The notes: a model not told the origin generated them from the letters alone. A stretch of 7,250 nucleotides of DNA from Clostridia bacterium (GCA_024689165.1 JAILDS010000272.1:1-7250), one strand, 5' to 3'; shown: positions 1-5,646, counted from the first letter of the stretch. Numbers and translations: made by a program.

Positions 1-1
1 G

Positions 2-433
2 ACCTCTTTCACCTATAACGCGAAGGTCCAGAAGCCGACGGTCACGGTAAAGAACGCGCAGGGCAAGGTGCTTACCGAAGGCACGAGTTACACTGTAACG
101 TATTCGACCGGGTGCAAGAACGCCGGGACCTATACGGTGACCGTGACCGCGAAGGGCAGCTATTACACCGGGACGGTGAAAAAGACCTTTACGATCAAAG
201 CGCAGACTCTCGCGGCCTCCCGGGTGACCATTTCTGCGACGAGCTTCACCTACAACGGCAAAGTCCAGAAACCGACGATCACGGTCAAAAACGCCGCCGG
301 GTCGAAACTCACCGAGGGAACGAGCTACACAGTGGCGTGGTCGGGCGCGTGCAAGGCGAAGGGAACTTACACGATAACGATAACGGGTACGGGAAACTAC
401 ACCGGCACGGTAAAAAAGACGTTCAAGATAGTA
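2..433 (+). repeat. Tandem 79-codon repeat within the surface protein
   Basis: The first unit spans 2-238 and the second starts at 239, giving a period of 237 bp. The second is cut at 65 residues by the stop codon and lacks one Tyr of the first (SYYTG versus NYTG). The two copies are about 70% identical in protein by hand alignment. Differences are spread along the unit, so the duplication is not very recent. Confidence 0.8.
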
Positions 434-436
434 TAA
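2..436 (+). CDS. C-terminal part of a secreted Ig-like repeat protein (5' end outside window)
   Basis: The reading frame is open from the window edge to a TAA stop at 434-436, so this is the last 144 residues of a longer protein. It consists of one complete 79-residue unit and a second unit of 65 residues that ends at the stop. The units are rich in Thr, Val, Lys, Tyr and Gly, with recurring landmarks: SFTYN, KVQKPT, LTEGTSYTV, GTYT and YTGTVKKTF. This beta-strand-like pattern is typical of the bacterial Ig-like/MBG-like repeats that form stalks on secreted or surface proteins of Clostridia. The family assignment is recognition by eye. No LPXTG sorting signal, dockerin or membrane anchor follows the last repeat, so any catalytic, binding or anchoring domain must be upstream. 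Each unit carries one Cys at an equivalent place (GCK/ACK). Function is unknown; a structural or adhesive role is inferred. Confidence 0.8.
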   Translation, partial: TSFTYNAKVQKPTVTVKNAQGKVLTEGTSYTVTYSTGCKNAGTYTVTVTAKGSYYTGTVKKTFTIKAQTLAASRVTISATSFTYNGKVQKPTITVKNAAGSKLTEGTSYTVAWSGACKAKGTYTITITGTGNYTGTVKKTFKIV

Positions 437-457
437 CGCGCAAACAGCGCTGCAGGC

Positions 458-487
458 CCGCCGCCCCCGCAAAAGCGGGGGCGGCGG
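458..487 (+). terminator. Perfect GC-only stem-loop after the repeat-protein gene, possible terminator
   Basis: A 13-bp perfect stem (458-470 with 475-487) made only of G and C closes an AAAA loop, starting 21 nt after the stop codon. No T-run follows (the next bases are CATGTTAAGG), so it is not a canonical intrinsic terminator. It could still end or pause transcription, protect the mRNA 3' end, or belong to the repeats that begin just after it. Confidence 0.5.
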
Positions 488-493
488 CATGTT

Positions 494-526
494 AAGGATG
501 AAGGATGAAGTATGAAGGATGAAGTG
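494..526. repeat. Heptanucleotide tandem array, unit AAGGATG
   Basis: There are four complete 7-bp units (494-500, 501-507, 508-514, 515-521) and a partial fifth. Units 1, 2 and 4 are identical; unit 3 has one change (AAGTATG). The array is non-coding and sits in the gap after the repeat-protein gene. Such short arrays change copy number by replication slippage. Confidence 0.8.
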
Positions 527-534
527 ATATCAGC

Positions 535-562
535 CGATAGCAGATAGCTAATAGCGGATAGC
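535..562. repeat. Second heptanucleotide array, unit NRATAGC
   Basis: Four consecutive 7-bp units share the core ATAGC: CGATAGC, AGATAGC, TAATAGC and GGATAGC. The array starts 8 bp after the first heptamer array ends, has the same period but a different sequence. It is imperfect at the first two unit positions. No gene overlaps it. Confidence 0.7.
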
Positions 563-668
563 AAAAAGGCCTGAGTCGAATTATACTTATAGGCAGGTGT
601 AAGGTTCAGCACATCGGTAAGTTTTGGGTAATGGCGTTGTCATAAGAAGCCGGTTTCGTACCGACGCA
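563..668. other. Non-coding spacer without recognisable features
   Basis: This piece between the heptamer arrays and the inverted-repeat element has no plausible coding frame with a ribosome site and no clear hairpin. It holds AT-rich stretches (for example around 578-592) that could resemble promoter -10 elements, but no matching -35 with a gene downstream is seen. Confidence 0.4.
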
Positions 669-866
669 GTAGGGGCGACCCGTGTGGTCGCCCGAAAGTT
701 GGAGCGGGAACGTTCGGTATGTTTCGAGCCGGAAACGAGAATGTAAAAAAAACCGGCGCGAGCGATTTGCAGGAGGGTAAAACACGGCGTTTATCCTGCG
801 GTCGGGTACTTGTTCCGCGGAGGGTACCTCCGCGGAACATCGGGCGACCACGCGGGTAGTCCCTAC
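669..866. repeat. Approx. 200-bp element bounded by 26-bp imperfect inverted repeats (MITE- or REP-like)
   Basis: The left end (669-694) and right end (841-866) are reverse complements at 23 of 26 positions. The left arm is itself a stem-loop: GGGCGACC (673-680) pairs perfectly with GGTCGCCC (686-693). Further hairpins lie inside: 721-725 with 732-736, 774-783 with 789-797 (one bulge), and the perfect 29-nt palindrome at 811-839. Translating the ends gives low-complexity peptides such as GDHTGRPY, a pattern I know from spurious predictions over intergenic repeats of gut Clostridia. No transposase is present. It could be a non-autonomous mobile element, a REP-type repeat or a structured RNA. 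Mobility is inferred, and no target-site duplication was established. Confidence 0.55.
811..839. repeat. Perfect 13-bp-arm palindrome inside the repeat element
   Basis: Arms 811-823 (TGTTCCGCGGAGG) and 827-839 are exact reverse complements around a 3-nt centre (GTA). The symmetry is too long to be expected by chance here. It could be a stem-loop in RNA or a binding site for a dimeric protein. No T-run follows on either strand, so it is not a standard terminator. Confidence 0.7.
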
Positions 867-870
867 ACGA

Positions 871-902
871 CGCGCTTCGCGCGAGCGGCACTGAGGTGCC
901 GC
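871..902. repeat. Two adjacent perfect stem-loops
   Basis: The first is CGCGC-TTC-GCGCG (871-883). The second has the 7-bp stem GCGGCAC (885-891), the loop TGAG and GTGCCGC (896-902). They begin 4 bp after the right inverted repeat of the preceding element and may be part of it or a separate REP-like unit. The segment is non-coding. Confidence 0.6.
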
Positions 903-995
903 GCTGCCGGGGAATACGGCGGCGTTTTGAGTTTTAGACAGTTTCCGCGGGAAGATTACTCTCTCCGTTGCGCTGACATGTGCCAACTTCCTCAC

Positions 996-1044
996 GGAGG
1001 GAACTCCCTCAGTCGCTGCGCGACAGCTCCCTCGGAGAGGGAGC
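996..1044. repeat. Triple stem-loop intergenic repeat of the 'CTCCCTCAGTCGCTG' type
   Basis: Three hairpins follow each other: GAGGG/CCCTC (997-1001 with 1006-1010), GTCGC/GCGAC (1012-1016 with 1020-1024) and the perfect 8-bp GCTCCCTC/GAGGGAGC (1026-1033 with 1037-1044). From memory this belongs to a repeat very common between genes in gut Clostridia genomes; that statement is recognition, not a search result. No open frame with a ribosome site crosses it. It is probably a dispersed repeat without a protein product. Confidence 0.6.
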
Positions 1045-1111
1045 CTGTTAAGGCAGTTCCTTATGTATTTTATGCTATCTGCATATTACGAGCGAAGTGA
1101 GTAACAAGGTT

Positions 1112-1128
1112 CTGCCGCGCAGCGGCAG
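1112..1128. repeat. REP-like stem-loop upstream of the membrane protein gene
   Basis: CTGCCGC (1112-1118) pairs perfectly with GCGGCAG (1122-1128) over a GCA loop. It is flanked on both sides by GGTTCT (1108-1113 and 1128-1133). The sequence up to about 1264 is open in frame with the following gene but reads as low-complexity basic and Ser-rich peptide, so it is more likely repeat than coding DNA. Confidence 0.55.
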
Positions 1129-1264
1129 GTTCTTATCAGCTGATTGCTGTTTTTCTCTCTTGCATCCGTCGCGGCGAAGTGGTATTCTTCATCACAGAAA
1201 CAGAAAGGCCATTTATTCATCACTCAGCGCAGTTTTGCCCGTTGACCGGGAGAGTCGGATCGAT

Positions 1265-1780
1265 ATGGATGAAAACCGCAAAAGAAAAACACGTTGGCTG
1301 CTGCGGGCGTTCGTCGCCGCGGCTGCGGCCGCGATCGTCATCGGAGGAGCGATATTCATGATCTCGGGACGTTTTCATAAAAAGCTTGACTCGTTCGACA
1401 GGCTCGAGCTCACTATAAGCGGCATGCGCGTTACGAACAGATTCGAGCTCGTCCGCGCCGGCTCTGACGCGGAGCTGACGCTTTACGAGGTCGTTTACAT
1501 AAACGGCGAGGCGCAGGACGAGGTCGTCGGGCGCGCCCGCATGGATTACGACTCGGCGCTCGCCATTCTCAACGATTGCCGGGTCGCCTCCTGGGACGGC
1601 TTCGAGGGCAGACACCCCCACGGAGTCCTCGACGGAGAGATGTTCACCTTCGAGCTGTTCTCGGACGGAAAAAAGACCGTATACGCCCACGGTTCGGAGA
1701 ATTTCCCGAGGGGGTATTCCGAGCTGCGCTCGGCTTTCTATGAGCTTCTTGAAAACGCCTCATCTGCGTCGGAGGGCTGA
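1265..1780 (+). CDS. Small single-pass membrane-anchored protein of unknown function
   Basis: The frame gives a 171-residue protein from ATG 1265, stop TGA 1778-1780. A strongly basic N-terminus (ENRKRKTR, residues 3-10) precedes one hydrophobic helix (about residues 15-33, with six Ala in a row), so the remaining 135 or so residues are predicted outside the membrane. The outer part alternates beta-strand-like segments with acidic loops. Near the end DGKKTVYAHGSENFPRGY precedes a helix (ELRSAFYELLE), an arrangement I associate loosely with small clostridial envelope proteins of unknown role. The frame is open upstream to 1097, but that part translates repeat DNA. ATG 1265 is preferred because GGGAGAG at 1248-1254 can serve as a ribosome site and the typical anchor begins there. 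No clear promoter was found. The function is not known. Confidence 0.7.
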   Translation: MDENRKRKTRWLLRAFVAAAAAAIVIGGAIFMISGRFHKKLDSFDRLELTISGMRVTNRFELVRAGSDAELTLYEVVYINGEAQDEVVGRARMDYDSALAILNDCRVASWDGFEGRHPHGVLDGEMFTFELFSDGKKTVYAHGSENFPRGYSELRSAFYELLENASSASEG

Positions 1781-1788
1781 CCCTGCGC

Positions 1789-1818
1789 TTGACACGCGGC
1801 GGTGAATTGTAATATAAT
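1789..1818 (+). promoter_or_regulatory. Near-consensus sigma-A promoter for the FAD oxidoreductase
   Basis: TTGACA at 1789-1794 and TATAAT at 1813-1818 are both perfect matches, separated by 18 bp. Transcription would begin near 1825, leaving a leader of about 40 nt before ATG 1866. TGTAATATAA occurs twice (1808-1817 and 1824-1833), which places a second -10-like TATAAA just after the first. Confidence 0.75.
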
Positions 1819-1865
1819 CAAAATGTAATATAAACATATTCTTGCTTGTTTTAACGGAGGTCATT

Positions 1866-3203
1866 ATGAGCATCAGGATCCTTGTCGCGGGAGCGGGTCA
1901 CGGCGGGCTCACCGCCGCCGCCATACTCGCGAAAAACGGTTACGACGTCACCGTCGTTGAAAAGTCGCCGCTCAAAAGCATCGGGTACGACTGGCACGAC
2001 GTTTTTACGCTCGACACCTTCGACTTCGTCGATATCCCGAGACCGGATCCGAAGTATCTGGGCACCTACGACGGCGACGCCTTCTGCGGACCGGAGGTCG
2101 GCGGCTTCGTCCCGTATGACAACGGGCACGACCCGAACACGATCTCGATGGACAGGAAGGTCCTTATTAATTACCTTATAAAGCACTGCAAGGACTGCGG
2201 CGTAAAATTCGTTTTCGGCACCGAGATCACCGAGCCCGTAATGTCCGGCCCCCGCGTGATAGGATTTTCGACGAAGGGCAAAAAAGGCAAAAAGACCTTT
2301 TACGGCGACCTTGTCATCGACGCGGCGGGAATGTATTCGCCGATAAGGTCGAATCTGCCGGAAAAATGCGGCATAGTCCGCGAGTTTTCCGACAGCGACA
2401 AGATATTCATCTACAGGGCGTATTACAACAAGGTCGAATGCCCCGATTTCGAGGCGCAGTATAAATATCTCGTCACCTGCTACCACCTGGGCAGACCGGG
2501 CATCGACTGGATCGACGTCGACGAGGATTACGTCGACATACTCATCGGCAAATTCGGTCCGCTGACTCAGGAGGAGGTCGACGAGGCGATAGCTGACCTA
2601 AGGGAACACGACCCGAGGCTCGGCACCGAGGTCGTCCGCGGCGGGGAGTTCGTTTCCATCCCGATAGGCTCATGCATACCGAAGATCATTTCAGACGGCC
2701 TCGCGATAGTGGGGGACAGCGCCTCGATGGTGCTGCCGATCACGGGCTCCGGCATCACCGCGAGCATGAAGGCCGGCAAGCTCCTTGCCTCGACCGTCAT
2801 GGCGGACGCCGACGGCGACTACACGACCGAGACGCTCTGGTCCTACCAGTACCGCTATTTCAAGAGCATACAAAAAGATTTTATGCCTATCTATATGCTC
2901 AGAAAGGTGCTGACAGCACTTGATCCGGACGACGTGAGGTTCCTGTTCGACAACATCGTCGAATCGCGCCTTATCAACGCGGCGACCGGCGGCAGGGTGA
3001 CGGATATACCCGTTTCGCTTATCCTTGAAAAAGCGATAGTCGGCCTGCCTCAGGCAAAGCTGATGGTCAATATCGCAAAAGCCGCTCTGAGCACAGGCTC
3101 CGGGACGGCAGTCGCCGAGAAAATACCGAGCCGGTATGAAAAAAAGGCCGTCGACGCGTGGATGAAAGAGTACGGCGAGCTGCTCGGGATCGGCAACGCG
3201 TAA
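1866..3203 (+). CDS. FAD-dependent oxidoreductase, geranylgeranyl-reductase/FixC-like
   Basis: The product is a 445-residue flavoprotein of the group that includes geranylgeranyl reductases, FixC and PHBH-type hydroxylases. The N-terminus holds a Rossmann dinucleotide fold with GAGHGG (G9, G11, G14) and an acidic residue ending strand 2 (E32) that would bind the FAD ribose. The mid-protein motif DLVIDAAGMYSPIR (D148-R161) corresponds to the second conserved flavin motif. GDSASMVLPITGSGI begins at G283-D284, the conserved 'GD' motif contacting the FAD ribityl/pyrophosphate. The C-terminal 130 residues are mainly helical. There is no signal peptide, so it is cytoplasmic or peripheral on the membrane. 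ATG 1866 is chosen because CGGAGG (1855-1860) lies 5 nt upstream; an in-frame TTG at 1842 lacks such a site. Substrate is unknown: lipid or isoprenoid saturation is a family-based guess. It may be cotranscribed with the alpha-galactosidase downstream. Confidence 0.85.
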   Translation: MSIRILVAGAGHGGLTAAAILAKNGYDVTVVEKSPLKSIGYDWHDVFTLDTFDFVDIPRPDPKYLGTYDGDAFCGPEVGGFVPYDNGHDPNTISMDRKVLINYLIKHCKDCGVKFVFGTEITEPVMSGPRVIGFSTKGKKGKKTFYGDLVIDAAGMYSPIRSNLPEKCGIVREFSDSDKIFIYRAYYNKVECPDFEAQYKYLVTCYHLGRPGIDWIDVDEDYVDILIGKFGPLTQEEVDEAIADLREHDPRLGTEVVRGGEFVSIPIGSCIPKIISDGLAIVGDSASMVLPITGSGITASMKAGKLLASTVMADADGDYTTETLWSYQYRYFKSIQKDFMPIYMLRKVLTALDPDDVRFLFDNIVESRLINAATGGRVTDIPVSLILEKAIVGLPQAKLMVNIAKAALSTGSGTAVAEKIPSRYEKKAVDAWMKEYGELLGIGNA

Positions 3204-3278
3204 AATAAAAAGCCGCCCGGGACGCGCCGACAGCCTTTCGCCGCAGCCTGGGCACTCATTTCGATCGGAGGAGAAAAA
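3204..3278 (+). other. Short gap between oxidoreductase and alpha-galactosidase, with strong ribosome site
   Basis: The 75-bp gap contains no T-run terminator and no convincing -35/-10 pair. A weak imperfect pairing (GCCCGGG near 3213 with CCTGGGC near 3247) is possible. GGAGGAG at 3267-3273 lies 5 nt before ATG 3279 and fixes that start. The gap is compatible with one transcript covering both genes. Confidence 0.5.
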
Positions 3279-5468
3279 ATGATCGTATACGATGAAGAAA
3301 AACGTGTTTTCAAGCTCGACTCAAAGAACGTCAGCTATCTGCTCGGCGTATATGACGAGGGCTTCCTTGTCAATCTGTATTTCGGGCCGTCCGTCCCGGA
3401 TACGGACGTGTGGTATCTTGTCGAGCGCGGAGGTTCCGCCTCGTTCTCTGCGAACCCGCCTGCTTTCGAGATCGGCGACAGGCCCGCGATCTCTCCGGAC
3501 GCGATGCTTATGGAGTACCCCTGCTACGGCACGGGCGACTGCCGCGTGACCGCCCTTGAGATCACCGACGCGGACGGCTGCCCTCCGACCGACCTTCGTT
3601 ATAAAAGCCACAGGATAGTCAAGGGCAAACCGCCTCTGAAAGGTCTTCCGTCGACCTACGCGAACCCCGACGACGTCTGCGATACGCTTGAGATCACTCT
3701 CACGGACCCGAAGACGGGCGTGGAGGCGGTGCTGAGCTATTCCGTTTTCGAAAACCATCCGGTCATAGTCCGCAGCGCGAGGATAGTCAACTCGTCGTCC
3801 GCTCCGGTCACGCTCAACCGCGTGTACTCCGCCTGCTTCGATCTGCCGGATATGGACAAGGAATTCATCCACGCTTACGGGCGGCACAACTACGAACGCG
3901 TGATCGACAGCCAGCCCCTGCACAGGGGGCTTCAGGGGATCCGCTCCGTCAGAGGGTCTTCAAGCCATAACCACAACCCCTTCGCCGTGCTCAGGGACGC
4001 CGACGCGACCGAAGAGACGGGAGTATGCCGAGGCTTTTCGCTGGTTTACAGCGGAAACTATTCCTGCGAGATCGAATGCGATTACAACGCGACGACGCGT
4101 CTGCTTTTCGGCATCGAGCCGGACGGCTTTTCGTGGCTGCTCGAGCCCGGAGAGGAATTCCAGACCCCCGAGGTCGTAGCGGTATGCTCCGCCGAAGGCG
4201 TGGGCGGCATGAGCCGCGCGTTCCACAGGTTCTATTCGAACAACCTTATAAGAGGAAAATGGAAGACTGAGAAGCGCCCGCTGCTGATAAACAGCTGGGA
4301 GGGGACGTATTTCGACTTCGATGAGGAAAAGATCTATAATTACGCGAAATACGCGAAATCCATCGGCATCGAGCTTATGGTCATGGACGACGGCTGGTTC
4401 GGTCACAGGAACGACGACAGGTCCTCTCTCGGCGACTGGTACGTCAATGAGAACAAGCTCAGGGGCGGTCTCGCCCCGCTTGTGAAGCGCATAAACGAGC
4501 TCGGCGTGAAATTCGGTATCTGGTTCGAGCCGGAGATGATCTCTCCCGACAGCGACCTTTACAGGGCGCATCCGGACTGGGCGATCCACACCGACGGCCG
4601 CGACCGTTCGCTCGGCAGGCATGAGCTCGTTCTGGATATGACGAGAAAGGAAGTTCGCGACTGCATCTTCGACCAGATGGACGCGATACTTTCATCCTGC
4701 AATATAAGCTACGTCAAATGGGACTTCAACCGGAACCTTACCGAGGCGGCGTCAATGACTCTGCCTAAGGAGCGCCGGCGCGAGTTCATGCACAGATACG
4801 TGCTCGGCGTGTATGAGCTCATGGGCAGGCTGACCAAAGCGTACCCCGACCTGCTTCTTGAAAACTGCTCGGGCGGCGGCGGACGTTTCGACCCCGGCAT
4901 GCTCGCATTTTCGCCGCAGATATGGTGCTCGGACAACACCGACCCCATCGCGCGGCTCGAGATACAGTTCGGCACCTCGCTGATCTATCCGGCTTCAACG
5001 ATGGGTGCGCACGTATCCATGAATCCCCGCGCGGGCTTCGTAACAAAAGGCAACGTTGCTCTGTGGGGGACCTTCGGATTTGAGCTTAACCCGGCTCACG
5101 TGACGGAAGACGACCTGAAAGTATTCAGTTCTCAGGTCGAGGAGTACCATAAGTATTACGGGCTTATCCGCGACGGAGATCTTTACAGGCTCCTTAGCCC
5201 GTCGGACAGCCTGAAGCGCGCGTGCTGGGAATTCGTGTCGCAGGATAAAAAAGAAGCTCTCGTAACTTACGTCACAGTTTACGTCGACCCGCTTGATTCA
5301 TACGTGCTCAAACTGAGGGGACTTGACGCAGATAAGATCTACACGGATGAAGAGACGGGGAAGAAGTACTCCGGTGCGCTGCTGATGAATGCGGGACTGA
5401 ACATACTGTCCCGACCGCTCGAAAGCGGCGAATCCTTCAAAATACACCTTATCGAGGAACAAAAATAA
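3279..5468 (+). CDS. Alpha-galactosidase, glycoside hydrolase family 36
   Basis: This is a full-length 729-residue GH36 enzyme, the usual size for bacterial tetrameric members (about 730). It releases terminal alpha-1,6-galactose from melibiose, raffinose and related oligosaccharides by a retaining mechanism. Domains: N-terminal beta-sandwich (about 1-330) with the family motif RGSSSHNHNPF (225-235); catalytic TIM barrel (about 335-650) with MDDGWFG (D370, D371), WFEPEM (415-420), YVKWDFNR holding the nucleophile D482, CSGGGGR (530-536) and WCSDNTD holding the acid/base D552; and a C-terminal beta domain. All key residues are present. No signal peptide is seen, so it works in the cytoplasm on imported sugar. 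No sugar transporter or regulator gene is in the window. The adjacent genes, an FAD enzyme and an rRNA operon, give no functional context. Equivalent genes are often called melA, rafA or aga; I assign no symbol. Confidence 0.97.
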   Translation: MIVYDEEKRVFKLDSKNVSYLLGVYDEGFLVNLYFGPSVPDTDVWYLVERGGSASFSANPPAFEIGDRPAISPDAMLMEYPCYGTGDCRVTALEITDADGCPPTDLRYKSHRIVKGKPPLKGLPSTYANPDDVCDTLEITLTDPKTGVEAVLSYSVFENHPVIVRSARIVNSSSAPVTLNRVYSACFDLPDMDKEFIHAYGRHNYERVIDSQPLHRGLQGIRSVRGSSSHNHNPFAVLRDADATEETGVCRGFSLVYSGNYSCEIECDYNATTRLLFGIEPDGFSWLLEPGEEFQTPEVVAVCSAEGVGGMSRAFHRFYSNNLIRGKWKTEKRPLLINSWEGTYFDFDEEKIYNYAKYAKSIGIELMVMDDGWFGHRNDDRSSLGDWYVNENKLRGGLAPLVKRINELGVKFGIWFEPEMISPDSDLYRAHPDWAIHTDGRDRSLGRHELVLDMTRKEVRDCIFDQMDAILSSCNISYVKWDFNRNLTEAASMTLPKERRREFMHRYVLGVYELMGRLTKAYPDLLLENCSGGGGRFDPGMLAFSPQIWCSDNTDPIARLEIQFGTSLIYPASTMGAHVSMNPRAGFVTKGNVALWGTFGFELNPAHVTEDDLKVFSSQVEEYHKYYGLIRDGDLYRLLSPSDSLKRACWEFVSQDKKEALVTYVTVYVDPLDSYVLKLRGLDADKIYTDEETGKKYSGALLMNAGLNILSRPLESGESFKIHLIEEQK

Positions 5469-5476
5469 TGAACGCC

Positions 5477-5518
5477 CGGGTGAGTGTACAAAAAGTACAC
5501 TCACCCGCTTGACTTTTT
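5477..5518 (+). terminator. Intrinsic terminator after the alpha-galactosidase gene
   Basis: A perfect 13-bp stem (5477-5489 with 5495-5507) closes an A5 loop, beginning 8 nt after the stop codon. The T-run TTTTT (5514-5518) is displaced by six bases, so termination may be weaker than with an abutting T-run. Those six bases and the first T form the -35 element of the next promoter. Confidence 0.75.
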
Positions 5519-5536
5519 GTATTTGGTTGTGATAAT
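5509..5536 (+). promoter_or_regulatory. rRNA operon promoter P1
   Basis: TTGACT at 5509-5514 and GATAAT at 5531-5536 are spaced by 16 bp, and TG at 5528-5529 forms an extended -10. The predicted start is near 5543. A hairpin with a 6-bp stem (5545-5550 with 5559-5564) would then form the very 5' end of the transcript. The -35 begins two bases after the terminator stem, so there is no AT-rich UP element here. Confidence 0.6.
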
Positions 5537-5586
5537 ATGAAAATCCGCGCTGAGAGAGGCGCGGCGCCGAACCGAAGTCAACCGCG

Positions 5587-5646
5587 AAAAAAAGTTGAAA
5601 AAAGTTAAAAAAGGGTATTGACAAGGTGGGAATGAAGTGATAAACT
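5587..5646 (+). promoter_or_regulatory. rRNA operon promoter P2 with phased A-tract UP element
   Basis: TTGACA at 5618-5623 is a perfect -35; the best -10 at 17-bp spacing is TAAACT (5641-5646). Three A-tracts (5587-5593, 5598-5603, 5607-5612) lie immediately upstream, with centres about 9 to 10.5 bp apart. This matches an UP element or intrinsically curved DNA, both known to raise rRNA promoter strength. Transcription would begin near 5651-5655. Confidence 0.65.

Noticed and set aside
494..562. Possible CRISPR array
   Set aside because: The units are only 7 bp and contiguous, with no spacers of 30 bp or more and no cas genes nearby.
606..995. Open frame on the minus strand (129 codons) over the repeat region
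   Set aside because: It translates inverted-repeat DNA (peptide pieces such as GDHTGRPY and RRVGTTRVVA), has no ribosome site and no conserved-domain character.
810..1100. Open frame on the plus strand (96 codons)
   Set aside because: It is made entirely of stem-loop repeats (palindrome, CTCCCTC repeat), with no ribosome site and no protein-like composition.
437..1264. A complete insertion sequence or transposase remnant
   Set aside because: No frame shows transposase motifs, and no target-site duplication could be established around the inverted repeats.
1842..1865. Upstream TTG start giving the flavoprotein eight extra residues
   Set aside because: The ribosome site at 1855-1860 lies inside that extension and is correctly spaced for ATG 1866, after which the Rossmann fold begins as usual.
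1825..1865. Riboswitch ahead of the oxidoreductase
   Set aside because: The leader from the predicted start is only about 40 nt and AT-rich, too short for a known aptamer and without a terminator-type stem.
1851..2486. Long minus-strand frame opposite the flavoprotein (211 codons)
   Set aside because: It mirrors the codon pattern of the plus-strand gene, which has clear FAD motifs; the shadow has none.
3321..4622. Minus-strand frames opposite the alpha-galactosidase (200 and 220 codons)
   Set aside because: They are antisense shadows of a high-GC gene with complete GH36 motifs, Val/Arg-rich and lacking domains.
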